Shown: positions 43,824-53,645, numbered from the stretch's first letter. The stretch is DNA of 64,000 bases from Cyanobacteria bacterium FACHB-63 (GCA_014695255.1 JACJNX010000064.1:1-64000); one strand, 5' to 3'. Notes: generated by a model from the sequence alone, not told the origin. Translations and numbers: made by a program.

Positions 43824-46586
43824 ATGACTTCACCCACCCTTATTCAAAATCCACTGATTCCATCGACTCAGAGCGGCTCCCTCAATACTGACACTCCCAC
43901 TACTAGCTTTCAAATCGATCTCAGGAGCTTTCGGAGCAGTGCAGGAAATTTTTCATTGACGGATTTGTCTGGTGATGCCGATCTCCGAATGTTCCGAGAA
44001 CCAGCACTAACGGGCGGAACCAGAGTATTAGTCGGAGAATCTAGAAATCAAGGCAAGCTTTCTGAGTCGCTTTTACTAGGGACAGACGCTCTGAGTCCCG
44101 GAATCTATACTATAGAGGTGTCACTTGCCCCAGACGCTCCAACTGCAAATTACAAGCTGAATGTTGCGGTTAACACTGACGTTGATTTGAGTAACATCTT
44201 TTGGCGAAATGCTCCCGGCGCTCAGTCTGCCTACTGGAAGATGGACGGCGCGACTATTGCAGGTCGGGCACTTCAGGAAGGAATTCCTACAGGATGGCAG
44301 GTTCAAAGTATTGCAGATCTAGACGGAGATGGAGAAGACGATCTTCTCTGGCGCAATGGCGATGGACAAGTTGCCTTCTGGATGTTTAAAGGAGGAGACC
44401 GGGGCGATATCGGATTCGTTGCGGATCTCTCAATCAGCCCGGACTGGCAGATTTCTGCGGTAGAAGATCTCAGCGGTGATGGGCAAGCCGATATCGTTTG
44501 GCATAATGCCAAGGAAGGACAGGTTGGCATATGGCTACTCAAGGATGGAGTGTCGGTCAATCGTACCCTATTCAATGTGGGGCCTGGCTGGAAACCGCTT
44601 GCTTCGATCGACTTCAATGGCGATCGCAGGTCGGACATCTTCTTTTCCAATCCCTTGACGGGTGAGTTTGGGTTCTGGCAGATGAACGGGGCTCAACGTA
44701 CTGATTCGGCAGTGATCAAAATTCCTTTTGGATGGGACGCGCAGTTTTACGGGGATTTCAATGGGGATGGTAGAACCGACATCCTACTGCGTGAACGCAA
44801 CACAGGCGTTGTGGCATTTTGGCTGATGAATGGAATCACCACCAGCGCTCGTTGGAGCACTGGGGCAGTTTCTACAGAATGGCAGATTGAAGGCTTGGGT
44901 GATTTTGATGGTAGACCCAGCGTTGGTAACGGCAACAAAGACTTGCTGTGGCGCAACCGCAGAACGGGTGAACTGGCAATTTGGCTTATGAATCCGGATG
45001 GCAGGAGCTTCTCAAGCCAGCAATTTGTCAGGTTTAACGGCAGCAACTACAACAATGGTCCAGGCTGGACGATCGCCGGAGTTGGCGATTTTAACTACGA
45101 CGGCAAGGAAGATATCATCTACCGCAACGACCAGCAAGGGGGAATTGAAATCCTGCTAATGAACGGAACGAATATTAGCACCAAGAATGCTCCGGCAGGT
45201 ACGATTGGCATCGGCAGTCCCTGGAAAGTTCAAGGCATCATGCAGCGCAAAATTCAAGCCCAGCCGTTTGAGATTAGCGGACGTTCTCAAGCAGGGGGTT
45301 ATGTGGCGGCGACTGCTTTCAACATGGGCTTGTTAGATGGAGGCGCAACTTACCGGGATAGAGTACAGTTCAATGCGGCTGACTACTTCAGATTCAGCCT
45401 TTCCACGCAGTCGAATGTGACTCTCAATACGACAGGCACGGGAGTAAGCCTGGAACTCTTCCCAATTCTGCAAAACGGCACCCTTGGAAGCGCGATCGCT
45501 GCTACGCCTGACATGCTACTGAATGGGGGGTCTTACGCTGTGAAAGTGTCCACAACCCGAACAGACTTAGCCCCTGACTACGCGCTAAGCGTAACGGGCA
45601 GACCCAAGATCACTGATGTGGAGGGAGTCTCCTTCTCGTTGCTGAACACTGCACTTGCGCTCAATCCCACGCCTGAGCCAAACAGCGGTCAGACCTTCCA
45701 GAAGAACCGCCTCAACGCGAGATTCAGAGTTAGGAACAACAGCTCGATTGCGATCAGTAATCTTGAGGTTGGTTTCCGAATTTCTCGCGATGGTCGAATT
45801 GACACAACGACAACAGCAGACGCACAGCTTGAGATCGGAGGGACTACAACTCTGCCCGTTTACACCATCCCATCTCTGGCAGCGGGCGCAACAAGTGCTG
45901 AGATTGAAGTTCAACTGGTCTTACCCGATACCGCTGCAGATTTCTGGTTTGTGGATGGACAGTACACGCTCGGGATGGTCGTCGATCCAAACAACAAGTT
46001 GACTGAAGACAACGAGAGAAACAACTTCAACGTGGCGATCAACACCGACAAGGGACAGCTTGCTGTGACTCGGACAGAAACGATCGAGCTGGTTGGCTCG
46101 AATATGCGGGTGACGAGCGGAACCTTTACACCGGATCAGACACTTGGAGTGTCATTCACCCTGGAAAATCTTGGAAACCGAGCATTCCCCAGTGGCACTG
46201 GTCTTCCACTTCAGTTCTACCTGTCTTCAGACACAACTCTGGATCAAAACGCAGACCTTGCACTATTCGTTTGGGAAGCGAGTGGCGTAGATCTAGGGTT
46301 AAATGCGTACACTGTCAGCCCTCTATCGAATGGCGGAACTGTCCTGGGAGCGAAAGGCAGTGGCTCAGATACAAGAACACTGAACCTGAATCTAAGGCTT
46401 CCTCCCGCAACTTCACTGGTGCGCGGACGTACTTATTACCTCTCAGCCTGGATTGATCCGGCAGAAAATACTGCTAAAGAAGCAGATTTCACCAACAACA
46501 AGATCGACCCATTAAATGCTGACCTGAACCCGGCGGTTCCCGAAGACACGATCGGTAAGAACTACATCAAGTTCACTTACAACTAA
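43824..46586 (+). CDS. FG-GAP/VCBS-repeat and CARDB-domain protein
   Basis: Large, probably exported protein of 920 aa without a classical signal peptide. The N-terminal domain is PPC-like (about 20-115). Six or seven repeats of about 45-50 residues follow (about 120-470), each reading like IFWRNAPGAQSAYWKMDG and DLDGDGEDDLLWRNGDG; these DxDGDG loops bind calcium in FG-GAP/VCBS propellers. A second PPC-like segment (about 485-590) and two CARDB-type Ig folds (about 600-730 and 745-910, with NERNNFNVAI and DFTNNKIDPLN) complete it. A cell-surface adhesion or matrix role is likely. It is a single gene with its own terminator. Confidence 0.82.
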   Translation: MTSPTLIQNPLIPSTQSGSLNTDTPTTSFQIDLRSFRSSAGNFSLTDLSGDADLRMFREPALTGGTRVLVGESRNQGKLSESLLLGTDALSPGIYTIEVSLAPDAPTANYKLNVAVNTDVDLSNIFWRNAPGAQSAYWKMDGATIAGRALQEGIPTGWQVQSIADLDGDGEDDLLWRNGDGQVAFWMFKGGDRGDIGFVADLSISPDWQISAVEDLSGDGQADIVWHNAKEGQVGIWLLKDGVSVNRTLFNVGPGWKPLASIDFNGDRRSDIFFSNPLTGEFGFWQMNGAQRTDSAVIKIPFGWDAQFYGDFNGDGRTDILLRERNTGVVAFWLMNGITTSARWSTGAVSTEWQIEGLGDFDGRPSVGNGNKDLLWRNRRTGELAIWLMNPDGRSFSSQQFVRFNGSNYNNGPGWTIAGVGDFNYDGKEDIIYRNDQQGGIEILLMNGTNISTKNAPAGTIGIGSPWKVQGIMQRKIQAQPFEISGRSQAGGYVAATAFNMGLLDGGATYRDRVQFNAADYFRFSLSTQSNVTLNTTGTGVSLELFPILQNGTLGSAIAATPDMLLNGGSYAVKVSTTRTDLAPDYALSVTGRPKITDVEGVSFSLLNTALALNPTPEPNSGQTFQKNRLNARFRVRNNSSIAISNLEVGFRISRDGRIDTTTTADAQLEIGGTTTLPVYTIPSLAAGATSAEIEVQLVLPDTAADFWFVDGQYTLGMVVDPNNKLTEDNERNNFNVAINTDKGQLAVTRTETIELVGSNMRVTSGTFTPDQTLGVSFTLENLGNRAFPSGTGLPLQFYLSSDTTLDQNADLALFVWEASGVDLGLNAYTVSPLSNGGTVLGAKGSGSDTRTLNLNLRLPPATSLVRGRTYYLSAWIDPAENTAKEADFTNNKIDPLNADLNPAVPEDTIGKNYIKFTYN

Positions 46587-46604
46587 CCCAATTGTGTCTG
46601 ATAG

Positions 46605-46637
46605 ACAGGGACTCTTCACCAGCGTCCCTGTTTTTTA
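46605..46637 (+). terminator. Terminator of the FG-GAP gene
   Basis: Stem ACAGGGAC/GTCCCTGT with an 11-base loop, followed by TTTTTATT. The convergent amidase gene ends inside its 3' flank. Confidence 0.8.
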
Positions 46638-47540
46638 TTCTTCTTGAGCGATCGCGGGCAATGTGCACTGCATTGAAATGTCGTTCGTCTTCGGGAAAGC
46701 GTCTAGAAGTTGAGCGAAGAGTTGGGTATTGAAGCTGCGGGGATCACGTCGCGATCTCGATCGATCAACAAGCCGATGGGTACTAATGCGATCGTTGGGA
46801 ATGCCTGTTTTTGCGACTAGCCAAGCTAAGGACTGATATTGAGCGCGAGTATAGCCGCTATGTCTGGCTCCATCGTCTCGTCCATCAGGTGGTGTTACTA
46901 GCGAGATATGGTAAGCAAAGTTGTTGACAGAAGGCGGAAATGCGGGATTTGTTTTGACCGCTTCCTCCCCTTTATTACCGCTGAATAAAGAGTTTCCGGC
47001 TCCAAAGGCACGACGATCGGGCGGAACGAGATAAACTACATTGCCGTTTTCTCGAATGAGAGCGTGATAGCTCACTTGATCGTTATCATTCGGATGGGGC
47101 GTTCTGAAGTAGTTAATCGCAGAGCTTCCCGACCCCACGGTTTCATGCAGAACGACGATCGGTTCATTGCTGACTGGACGACCGTACAAATCCTGAGCGA
47201 ATCGTCGTCCGAAATTTGAAGGATGTGCCAGAGCAACTTCTTCTCTCGGCTGGTAGGTCGAGCTAGGGGACGAGTCTTGGCGGAATCGACTGAGCGGAGG
47301 AGTGCCTTGAATGGCGGGAAGATTTCGGGGTCTGTTGCCTCTTGAGACAGGTTTGATGGCACAAGCGCTCGACAGCAGATCGCTTGCCTCGGCAATATTT
47401 TGCTGAAAACTCATTAATTGGGGTTGAGTGGTCTTGATCCGAAGCCCATCGAGCCACTCGGCTTGTCCAGATTGAACGGCAACCAAAAATGTAGCGAACC
47501 CGACCAGGACGATCGCAAGAACCTGAAAAAGCCTCTTCAT
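46635..47540 (-). CDS. N-acetylmuramoyl-L-alanine amidase
   Basis: Exported or membrane-anchored peptidoglycan amidase of 301 aa. An N-terminal hydrophobic segment (VLAIVLVGFATFLVAVQSGQ) is followed by a linker and an Amidase_2/PGRP domain at about 120-285: VVLHETVGSG supplies the first zinc histidine, VSYHALIRENG follows, then NFAYHISLVTPPDGR and DRISTHRLVDRSRSRRDPRSF. It cleaves the bond between MurNAc and L-alanine during wall remodelling. The ATG at 47540 is well placed. The neighbouring minus-strand gene is a separate unit 151 bp upstream. Confidence 0.88.
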   Translation of the reverse strand: MKRLFQVLAIVLVGFATFLVAVQSGQAEWLDGLRIKTTQPQLMSFQQNIAEASDLLSSACAIKPVSRGNRPRNLPAIQGTPPLSRFRQDSSPSSTYQPREEVALAHPSNFGRRFAQDLYGRPVSNEPIVVLHETVGSGSSAINYFRTPHPNDNDQVSYHALIRENGNVVYLVPPDRRAFGAGNSLFSGNKGEEAVKTNPAFPPSVNNFAYHISLVTPPDGRDDGARHSGYTRAQYQSLAWLVAKTGIPNDRISTHRLVDRSRSRRDPRSFNTQLFAQLLDAFPKTNDISMQCTLPAIAQEE

Positions 47541-47691
47541 TTGCTGTAGAAATTATCCTGCTAGAAATCAAAAATCAATTTGCGCTAATTGTGGAACAAG
47601 ATAGAGTTTTTTCGAGTTTAGTTCCAGAGCGCAGTCAATCCAGAGAAACGTGACCTAGTATACATGGTCTGAAAGTGAGATACGTTGGCTC

Positions 47692-48027
47692 TTATCGCCC
47701 CTGCAATTTAGCGACTTTTTCTTCTACAGTTTTGATTCGTTCGCGTAATTCAATCACCAAGGTTGCGAGTCGATCGAACTGGGCATCCGTGAATTTTGTC
47801 GATCGTGGAGGCGCTGGAGAGGTTGAAGGAGATGGAACTGAGACTCCAGCACGGGGACGGCTTGCGGACAATTGGTTTAACTCTGAGCGAATACCCACAA
47901 GCTCAGTTTCAATCCGCGAAAGGCGCGATTCTACTAATCCGATTTGTGCATCGGCAGGGGAAAATAGCTGAATTGCAAGCGAGATCAAAATGGTGAGACT
48001 GAAGAGAACAAGGACATTTTTCATCAT
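47692..48027 (-). CDS. Secreted coiled-coil hypothetical protein
   Basis: From ATG 48027 the protein has 111 aa: signal peptide or anchor (VLVLFSLTILISLAIQLFS, then PADAQ), an N-terminal coiled coil (VESRLSRIETELVGIRSELN), a Pro/Ser linker, and a second coiled coil at the C-terminus (FDRLATLVIELRERIKTVEE). It probably oligomerises outside the cytoplasm. A longer frame to 48066 adds 13 residues. I do not recognise a family. Confidence 0.6.
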   Translation of the reverse strand: MMKNVLVLFSLTILISLAIQLFSPADAQIGLVESRLSRIETELVGIRSELNQLSASRPRAGVSVPSPSTSPAPPRSTKFTDAQFDRLATLVIELRERIKTVEEKVAKLQGR

Positions 48028-48066
48028 GGAATTTCTGGTGCTTGTTTGACCAAAATGGTTCATCAC

Positions 48067-48406
48067 AAAGTTATCTCCGTGTCTGCGATAGACTAGGCAT
48101 CAGTCAACTTCAACGAGGAAGCTTGAGATGCTGAATGATTCACAGCAGTTTCTTCGCGTTTGGCTTAGGGTCGATCGTGTATCCAGGAAACAACTTTTGC
48201 GGTGCTGCTTATGTCTGTCATAGCACCTGCAAATCTGATTTAACTCACAATTCGTGCTTTGATTAAGCATAATGTCTCTTAGAAGCCAGCGTTATGGCTG
48301 AAGCAAACGATTCAAATCTCTGAAGCTTTGCATTACCTCTGGTGATATCCCATTTGTTGCCAGTCTTAACATTCTGTTACATAATGAATGGAGCAAGGTT
48401 CTAAAA
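48067..48406. other. Intergenic region between divergent genes
   Basis: No gene is supported. It should carry promoters for the coiled-coil gene and the DUF2993 gene. I see no strong hairpin or repeat. Confidence 0.3.
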
Positions 48407-49207
48407 ATGCTTATGTTTGGCGGATTTACTGGCTTCAAGCCCCCCACCAATAACACAGACTTCGGCGAACAAATGCTGAACTCTGTGTTGAGTCAATCGA
48501 TTCGCCATCTGTTTACGCAGAGTGAATCTGTGGAGGTCGCACTCAAATGTTTTCCATCAAGCAAGCTGTTGCAAGGCAGTATTGACAGTTTCAAGATGAA
48601 CGGACGCGGATTGTTGATTCGCCGCGAGTTTTGGGTCGAGGAAATGTGGTTTGAAACCGATGCGGTGTCGATCGATTTCGGCTCTGTCCTATCGGGTAAG
48701 ATTCGCCTTAAGCAAGCGGCTCAAGCGGTTGCAAAGGTCATTCTCACCGAAGCGGGTCTGAATAAGGCATTCCAGTCTGAACTGGTTAAGCCGCGAATGG
48801 AGAACATTACAGAAGAGACACTGATGAATCTCTCCGGGGGTGAGCCTGTTGCCTTCTCGGATGTTGTTCTGAAGCTTCTGCCCGAAAATCAAATCCAGAT
48901 TGCTGCAAAAGCAGCGTTACCGAATGGACTAATTCCAATTTGTTTAACGGCAACGATCGCGATCGAGCGCCGTCGGCGCATTCTGTTTCAAGATCCGCAA
49001 TTCGTGGCTGATGACATTCCTGAAGCTCAGCGTGGAGTGGCAGAGCTTTTGAGCAATACGTTTGCTGAGATTTTGAATAATATGGTGGATCTCGATCGCT
49101 TTAATCTCGACGGCGTAACGATGCGCCTGAACCGCTTAGAAACGGAAGACGATAAGTTAATCTTTAGCGGTTATGCAGAAGTAACTCATTTCCCGCGTCA
49201 AAGTTAG
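48407..49207 (+). CDS. DUF2993 (LmeA-like) family protein
   Basis: This 266-aa protein fits the DUF2993 family, common in cyanobacteria and related to the mycobacterial phospholipid-binding protein LmeA. Visible parts: FGEQMLNSVLSQSIRHLFTQ near residue 20, then alternating beta strands typical of the family (LLQGSIDSFKMNGRGLLIRR, VSIDFGSVLSGKIRL). There is no signal peptide, unlike LmeA, so a cytoplasmic or peripheral membrane location is likely. The gene ends 39 bp before the methyltransferase and may be cotranscribed. Confidence 0.78.
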   Translation: MLMFGGFTGFKPPTNNTDFGEQMLNSVLSQSIRHLFTQSESVEVALKCFPSSKLLQGSIDSFKMNGRGLLIRREFWVEEMWFETDAVSIDFGSVLSGKIRLKQAAQAVAKVILTEAGLNKAFQSELVKPRMENITEETLMNLSGGEPVAFSDVVLKLLPENQIQIAAKAALPNGLIPICLTATIAIERRRRILFQDPQFVADDIPEAQRGVAELLSNTFAEILNNMVDLDRFNLDGVTMRLNRLETEDDKLIFSGYAEVTHFPRQS

Positions 49208-49246
49208 ATGTGTTAGCCTAGCTTGTCCCAGTCAGCTTGCGGAAGT

Positions 49247-50002
49247 ATGGAGCAAGAAATCTACGAATCTTGGAATCAGAAAGCTCAAGATTGGGATATT
49301 CAGGTTGGAGAGTCAGGCGATCGCAATCGTGCTCTCAATTCTGATCCGGTATTGTGGCAGTTTTTGGGAGCAGTAGACGGGCGCGTTGTTTTAGATGCAG
49401 GTTGTGGAACCGGGTATTTATCGCGCCAACTTTGTCGAAAGGGCGCAATCGTCACCGGAATTGATCTTGCGCCAGGGATGTTGGCGATCGCGCAACAAAA
49501 AGCACAATCGCAAGGCTTATTGATCGACTTTCACGCAGATTCCTGCTCAGGACTCAAAACGCTTCCACATGGGCACTTTGACTTGCTTGTGTCCAACTAT
49601 GTTTTGATGGATTTGCCCGATTTAGAAGAGACCATTCTCGCTTTCCATCGAGTGTTAAAACCAGGCGGGATTGCGGCTCTAGTGTTTTCGCATCCTTGTT
49701 TTGATCAAGGAGCCGCCGTTGTGGATGATGCCTTTATCGAATATCACTGGAAAGAATCATACTTTGGACGGCAAAAGCGCCAAGATCCACCATGGAAGCA
49801 CTTTACGACTTCGCTTATCTGGTTCCACCGACCTTTATCAGACTATTGGAAAGCGTTCAAGTTGGCTGGTTTTGATGTAGTTGATTTTGAGGAGCCGAGA
49901 TTAGGAAGCGATCGCTCTCACCTTGCCAAAAATGAGCAAGAATTATTCAAATATCAAAATCTTCTCTATTCTGTCGCTTTCAAATTATCGAAGTCATCTT
50001 GA
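49247..50002 (+). CDS. Class I SAM-dependent methyltransferase
   Basis: This 251-aa protein contains a complete Rossmann methyltransferase fold: motif I VVLDAGCGTGYLSRQLCRKG (about 48-67), GIDLAPGMLAIAQQKAQ (post-I), and motif IV region FDLLVSNYVLMDLPDLEE followed by FHRVLKPGGIAALVF. The substrate cannot be read from sequence. ATG 49247 is chosen with GGAAG just upstream; a TTG at 49223 is possible. Its last 37 bp overlap the end of the convergent DUF6887 gene. Confidence 0.88.
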   Translation: MEQEIYESWNQKAQDWDIQVGESGDRNRALNSDPVLWQFLGAVDGRVVLDAGCGTGYLSRQLCRKGAIVTGIDLAPGMLAIAQQKAQSQGLLIDFHADSCSGLKTLPHGHFDLLVSNYVLMDLPDLEETILAFHRVLKPGGIAALVFSHPCFDQGAAVVDDAFIEYHWKESYFGRQKRQDPPWKHFTTSLIWFHRPLSDYWKAFKLAGFDVVDFEEPRLGSDRSHLAKNEQELFKYQNLLYSVAFKLSKSS

Positions 50003-50202
50003 TCAGACAAACCTAGCTTTTCTCGGAAAAATGCTTCAATTTGACGCTGAGATTCTTCTGACCCATCTGGACGTGGCATTTTGATAGTAGGGCGACTCAT
50101 TAACACCTGTAGAGCGGCTCGAAATGCCTCATCATCATTACGGTTCTCGGAGATGTAACGTTTCAACTCAGCAGTCGTCATCTGATTTAGGTCATTCGTC
50201 AT
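49966..50202 (-). CDS. DUF6887 family protein
   Basis: This small acidic 78-aa protein starts MTNDLNQMTTAELKRYISEN and continues NRNDDEAFRAALQVLMSRP. The pattern matches DUF6887, a cyanobacterial family almost always paired with DUF6888 as here. Its start overlaps the stop of the DUF6888 gene (TGATG). The pairing, small size and overlap resemble toxin-antitoxin modules, but no activity is established to my knowledge. Confidence 0.72.
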   Translation of the reverse strand: MTNDLNQMTTAELKRYISENRNDDEAFRAALQVLMSRPTIKMPRPDGSEESQRQIEAFFREKLGLSDQDDFDNLKATE

Positions 50203-50396
50203 CAAACAAACTCCCATTTGCCGTATTGATCAATTATTACAGCGATTTCGTCGAACCTGCCAGCTTGAATGTAAAGCGTTTTAAGCTTCTGGTCATAGCG
50301 GAAAACCTGAATTGGTTGGTAAAAATTTGAAAGCAATTGGCACAACCAAATCGCTGTTTCTGACTGTTGTTGTGTTGGCAAGCGACAAGATCTCAA
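50202..50396 (-). CDS. DUF6888 family protein
   Basis: This 64-aa protein has the core AIWLCQLLSNFYQPIQVFRY and IYIQAGRFDEIAVII-like ending typical of DUF6888. It starts at a TTG at 50396; the true start may differ, but most of the conserved sequence is included. It precedes DUF6887 with a one-base overlap, so the two are coupled. Confidence 0.68.
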   Translation of the reverse strand: MRSCRLPTQQQSETAIWLCQLLSNFYQPIQVFRYDQKLKTLYIQAGRFDEIAVIIDQYGKWEFV

Positions 50397-50444
50397 AACT
50401 TATATGAGGAGTGTATCAAGAAGCCGATTTTAGTGAGGGCGATA

Positions 50445-50711
50445 ATGATGACTGCTAACAAATCTTCTAGTGGCTTCTATTTACAGTGGGTGACAGAGTT
50501 TCCGCCGCGTCCGATTCAAGATGAAGCACTGCTACGAGTGACGCAAGAGCGAATTAATCAAATTCTGAGCCGTCCCTTAAATGATGATGTGCGTGATTAT
50601 TTGCGAGTTTTAGGGATGTTGATTTATGAGTATGAAGAACAAATAGAGGCTTTTCCTGAATTAACAGACGAAGAACGGATTCAAGCGCTTGAGGAAGATT
50701 TAGCTCATTAA
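50445..50711 (+). CDS. HigA-type antitoxin N-terminal-like protein
   Basis: From ATG 50445 (GAGGG upstream) the product has 88 aa. Its start, YLQWVTEFPPRPIQDEALLR, and the following segment ILSRPLNDDVRDYLRVLGML IYEYEEQ match the N-terminal, non-DNA-binding part of HigA-like antitoxins. The helix-turn-helix domain that should follow is absent; the protein ends ALEEDLAH. It could be a stand-alone antitoxin-like protein or a shortened HigA. No HigB toxin is adjacent; the nearest small genes are the divergent DUF6888/6887 pair. Confidence 0.6.
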   Translation: MMTANKSSSGFYLQWVTEFPPRPIQDEALLRVTQERINQILSRPLNDDVRDYLRVLGMLIYEYEEQIEAFPELTDEERIQALEEDLAH

Positions 50712-50773
50712 ATCGCCACGATCGTTCCCCGCTTCATTCATAATGGGTGATTGTTCTAAAGTCGCGATTTCTC

Positions 50774-51391
50774 ATGCCTAACTGGTTCATTGCTGGCGGA
50801 GTTGTGATGATTCCGTTGCTGCTGTTTTCAATTTTGGCAGTGGCACTGATTCTAGAACGATCGCTGTTTTGGGTAAAAATTTCTCAGCGTCAGCAGCGAG
50901 TCGCTAGAGAAGTGATGAATGTTTACAAGCGCAATCCGATCGCTGCTTTTCAGATGTTAGAGAAGAATGCAGATTTACCCATCGCCCGCATCTTTCTTGC
51001 AGCTTTAGAGCTGGAACAAGCCACGCCTGAAGAATTCCGGCTAGCACTCGAAAGCGCGGGTATGGCAGAGATTCCACTGTTAAAACGGTTTAACACGGTG
51101 TTTGATACGATCGTCGGTCTTGCTCCCTTACTTGGCTTACTGGGAACCGTAACCGGACTAATTACCTCATTTGCTTCACTGCGCTTGGGGGATGTGGGAG
51201 GCGCCAATACACTCGGAGTAACGGGTGGAATTAGTGAAGCGTTAATTTCAACCGCAGCAGGCTTGGTCGTCGCCATTTTTACGCTATTTTTTGCGAATCT
51301 CTTTCGCGGTTTGTATACCAAACAACTCGCACTGATTCAAGAATACGGTGGGCAATTAGAATTGCTTTACCGCCGTCGTCACACTATGTAA
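50774..51391 (+). CDS. MotA/TolQ/ExbB proton channel family protein (second copy)
   Basis: Second ExbB-type subunit in the window, 205 aa from ATG 50774. Membrane segments: about 5-25 (IAGGVVMIPLLLFSILAVAL), about 105-125 ([20 protein letters not shown]) and about 145-170 ([20 protein letters not shown]). It keeps all hallmark motifs and closely resembles the protein at 39845-40498. The ExbD gene starts 19 bp downstream, giving a compact two-gene operon. Confidence 0.9.
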   Translation: MPNWFIAGGVVMIPLLLFSILAVALILERSLFWVKISQRQQRVAREVMNVYKRNPIAAFQMLEKNADLPIARIFLAALELEQATPEEFRLALESAGMAEIPLLKRFNTVFDTIVGLAPLLGLLGTVTGLITSFASLRLGDVGGANTLGVTGGISEALISTAAGLVVAIFTLFFANLFRGLYTKQLALIQEYGGQLELLYRRRHTM

Positions 51392-51410
51392 CTGATTCAA
51401 GGAGCTTCTG

Positions 51411-51812
51411 ATGCGTCTTCCTGAAGAGCCAGACCTACCCCCGCAAATTTATCTTGCACCGCTGATCGATGTAGTGTTTGCGCTATTGACATTCTTTATT
51501 ATGTCTACGCTGTTTTTAACGCGATCGCAAGGTCTCCCCGTTTCGCTTCCAAGGGCTGTCACGGCTGAATCCCAAAAAACGGCTCAGATTGTGGTCACGA
51601 TTAACCCAAAGGGAGAAATCGCAGTTGATAAAAAGCCGATCGTGATTGATACACTTCCAGCGACAGTGCGTGAAATCTTGAGTCGCAATCGTCAAGCGGT
51701 TGTGGTAATCAACGCCGATGAACGAGTTTCGCATGGTCAAGTAATTACCGTAATGGATCGATTGCGAGCGATTCCTGGGATTCGGCTAGGAATCGCAACT
51801 CGCCAGCCGTAA
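51411..51812 (+). CDS. ExbD/TolR-family protein (second copy)
   Basis: ExbD partner of 133 aa, normal family length. It has the essential aspartate in IYLAPLIDVVFALLTFFIMS (about 14-33) and the periplasmic domain ending VITVMDRLRAIPGIRLGIAT. GGAGC precedes the ATG. Unlike the first copy it has no proline-rich tail. Confidence 0.9.
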   Translation: MRLPEEPDLPPQIYLAPLIDVVFALLTFFIMSTLFLTRSQGLPVSLPRAVTAESQKTAQIVVTINPKGEIAVDKKPIVIDTLPATVREILSRNRQAVVVINADERVSHGQVITVMDRLRAIPGIRLGIATRQP

Positions 51813-52198
51813 TAAAAGTTAAAGAAAATAAGAAATTTGCTGCGGCGATCCGCTTGACTTCGATCTCGCTTGGTGCAGAAATTGGGGTTTTAACTATTTT
51901 TTAAGTTTTTATATGGCAAACGTTACATTTAGGTAAATCTCATAACATTTTTTTATTAATCAACACAGATTCTCTAAACTAAGGCTTATTGAAATCCTGA
52001 TATGATTCAGATCAGTTCGCGCCTATACATTGGAGAGCAGCGAGGTTCACAAACTGTCTCCAAACATGGGATCATGTATGGCATGCTGATCCCCAGTGTC
52101 AAGGTGTAATGCCAGCCACATCGGTCGGGAATTTCCTGGTCACTGTTGGTGATGTCTGAATTAAGGTTTTCAATCGTTTTCATTACAGGAAGGGAGAT
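51813..52198. promoter_or_regulatory. rbcL upstream region
   Basis: Long leader/promoter region of the RuBisCO operon. An AT-rich core lies at about 51890-51990 (ACATTTTTTTATTAATCAA). LysR-type RbcR sites would be expected here, but I cannot assign one with certainty. A strong ribosome site (GGAAGGGAGAT) directly precedes the rbcL ATG. Confidence 0.5.
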
Positions 52199-53629
52199 AT
52201 GTCCTACGCTCAAACCAGAACCCAGTCCAAAGCTGGGTATAAGGCTGGGGTACAAGATTACCGCTTAACGTACTACACCCCAGACTACACGCCTAAAGAC
52301 ACTGATATTTTGGCAGCGTTCCGGGTGACTCCTCAACCTGGCGTTCCTCCCGAAGAAGCTGCTGCTGCGGTTGCCGCTGAGTCTTCCACGGGTACCTGGA
52401 CGACTGTGTGGACGGATTTGTTGACCGACCTCGATCGCTACAAAGGACGCTGCTACGATATCGAGCCTGTCCGGGGCGAAGATAGCCAATTCATCGCTTA
52501 TATTGCATATCCTCTCGACCTGTTTGAAGAAGGATCTGTGACCAACCTGCTGACTTCGTTGGTGGGTAACGTATTCGGGTTCAAAGCGTTGAAAGCGCTG
52601 CGTCTCGAAGACCTCCGCATTCCGGTTGCTTACTTAAAGACCTTCCAAGGACCTCCTCACGGAATTCAGGTTGAGCGCGACAAAATCAACAAATACGGTC
52701 GTCCGCTACTTGGCTGCACGATTAAGCCGAAACTCGGTTTGTCTGCGAAGAACTACGGTCGTGCAGTGTACGAATGTCTGCGCGGCGGTTTGGACTTCAC
52801 CAAAGACGACGAAAACATCAACTCGCAGCCGTTCCAACGTTGGCGCGATCGCTTCTTGTTTGTGGCAGATGCAATCCACAAATCGCAAGCGGAAACCGGA
52901 GAAATCAAAGGTCACTACCTCAATGTGACCGCAGCAACCTGCGAAGATATGCTTGAGCGTGCGGCATACGCGAAAGAACTCGAAATGCCGATCATCATGC
53001 ACGACTTCTTGACCGCAGGTTTCACCGCGAACACCACCTTGGCAAAATGGTGCCGTGCAAATGGTGTCTTGTTGCACATTCACCGCGCAATGCACGCTGT
53101 GATCGATCGTCAGAAGAATCATGGTATTCACTTCCGCGTGTTGGCGAAGTGCTTACGGATGTCTGGTGGTGACCACATCCACACCGGAACCGTTGTCGGT
53201 AAGCTCGAAGGTGACAAGGCGATCACGCTTGGTTTCATCGACTTGCTGCGTGAAAACTACGTCGAGCGTGATCCGTCTCGTGGTGTGTACTTCACCCAAG
53301 ACTGGGCTTCCATGCCGGGTGTGATGGCAGTGGCTTCGGGTGGTATTCACGTATGGCACATGCCCGCACTGGTTGAAATCTTCGGTGATGATTCAGTGCT
53401 TCAGTTTGGTGGTGGAACCCTCGGACACCCTTGGGGTAACGCGCCAGGTGCAACCGCAAACCGTGTTGCGCTTGAAGCTTGCGTCCAAGCTCGCAACGAA
53501 GGTCGTGACCTGATGCGTGAAGGCGGCGACATCATTCGTGAAGCTTGCCGTTGGTCGCCAGAATTGGCTGCGGCTTGTGAACTCTGGAAAGAAATCAAGT
53601 TCGAGTTTGAAGCTGTTGATACCGTCTGA
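52199..53629 (+). CDS. rbcL: RuBisCO large subunit, Form IB
   Basis: Catalytic subunit of ribulose-1,5-bisphosphate carboxylase/oxygenase, acting in carboxysomes. The 476-aa length and N-terminus ([20 protein letters not shown]) are those of cyanobacterial Form IB. Active-site motifs: [10 protein letters not shown] with the carbamylated lysine, the K of [20 protein letters not shown], and loop 6 [12 protein letters not shown]. The codon usage is strongly biased, as expected for a very highly expressed gene. It is first in rbcL-rbcX-rbcS; a hairpin follows before rbcX. Confidence 0.99.
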   Translation: MSYAQTRTQSKAGYKAGVQDYRLTYYTPDYTPKDTDILAAFRVTPQPGVPPEEAAAAVAAESSTGTWTTVWTDLLTDLDRYKGRCYDIEPVRGEDSQFIAYIAYPLDLFEEGSVTNLLTSLVGNVFGFKALKALRLEDLRIPVAYLKTFQGPPHGIQVERDKINKYGRPLLGCTIKPKLGLSAKNYGRAVYECLRGGLDFTKDDENINSQPFQRWRDRFLFVADAIHKSQAETGEIKGHYLNVTAATCEDMLERAAYAKELEMPIIMHDFLTAGFTANTTLAKWCRANGVLLHIHRAMHAVIDRQKNHGIHFRVLAKCLRMSGGDHIHTGTVVGKLEGDKAITLGFIDLLRENYVERDPSRGVYFTQDWASMPGVMAVASGGIHVWHMPALVEIFGDDSVLQFGGGTLGHPWGNAPGATANRVALEACVQARNEGRDLMREGGDIIREACRWSPELAAACELWKEIKFEFEAVDTV

Positions 53630-53645
53630 TGACTGTTTGATCGCA

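Noticed and set aside
52706-53131. 141-aa frame antisense to rbcL
   Set aside because: Explained by the strong codon bias of rbcL on the other strand.
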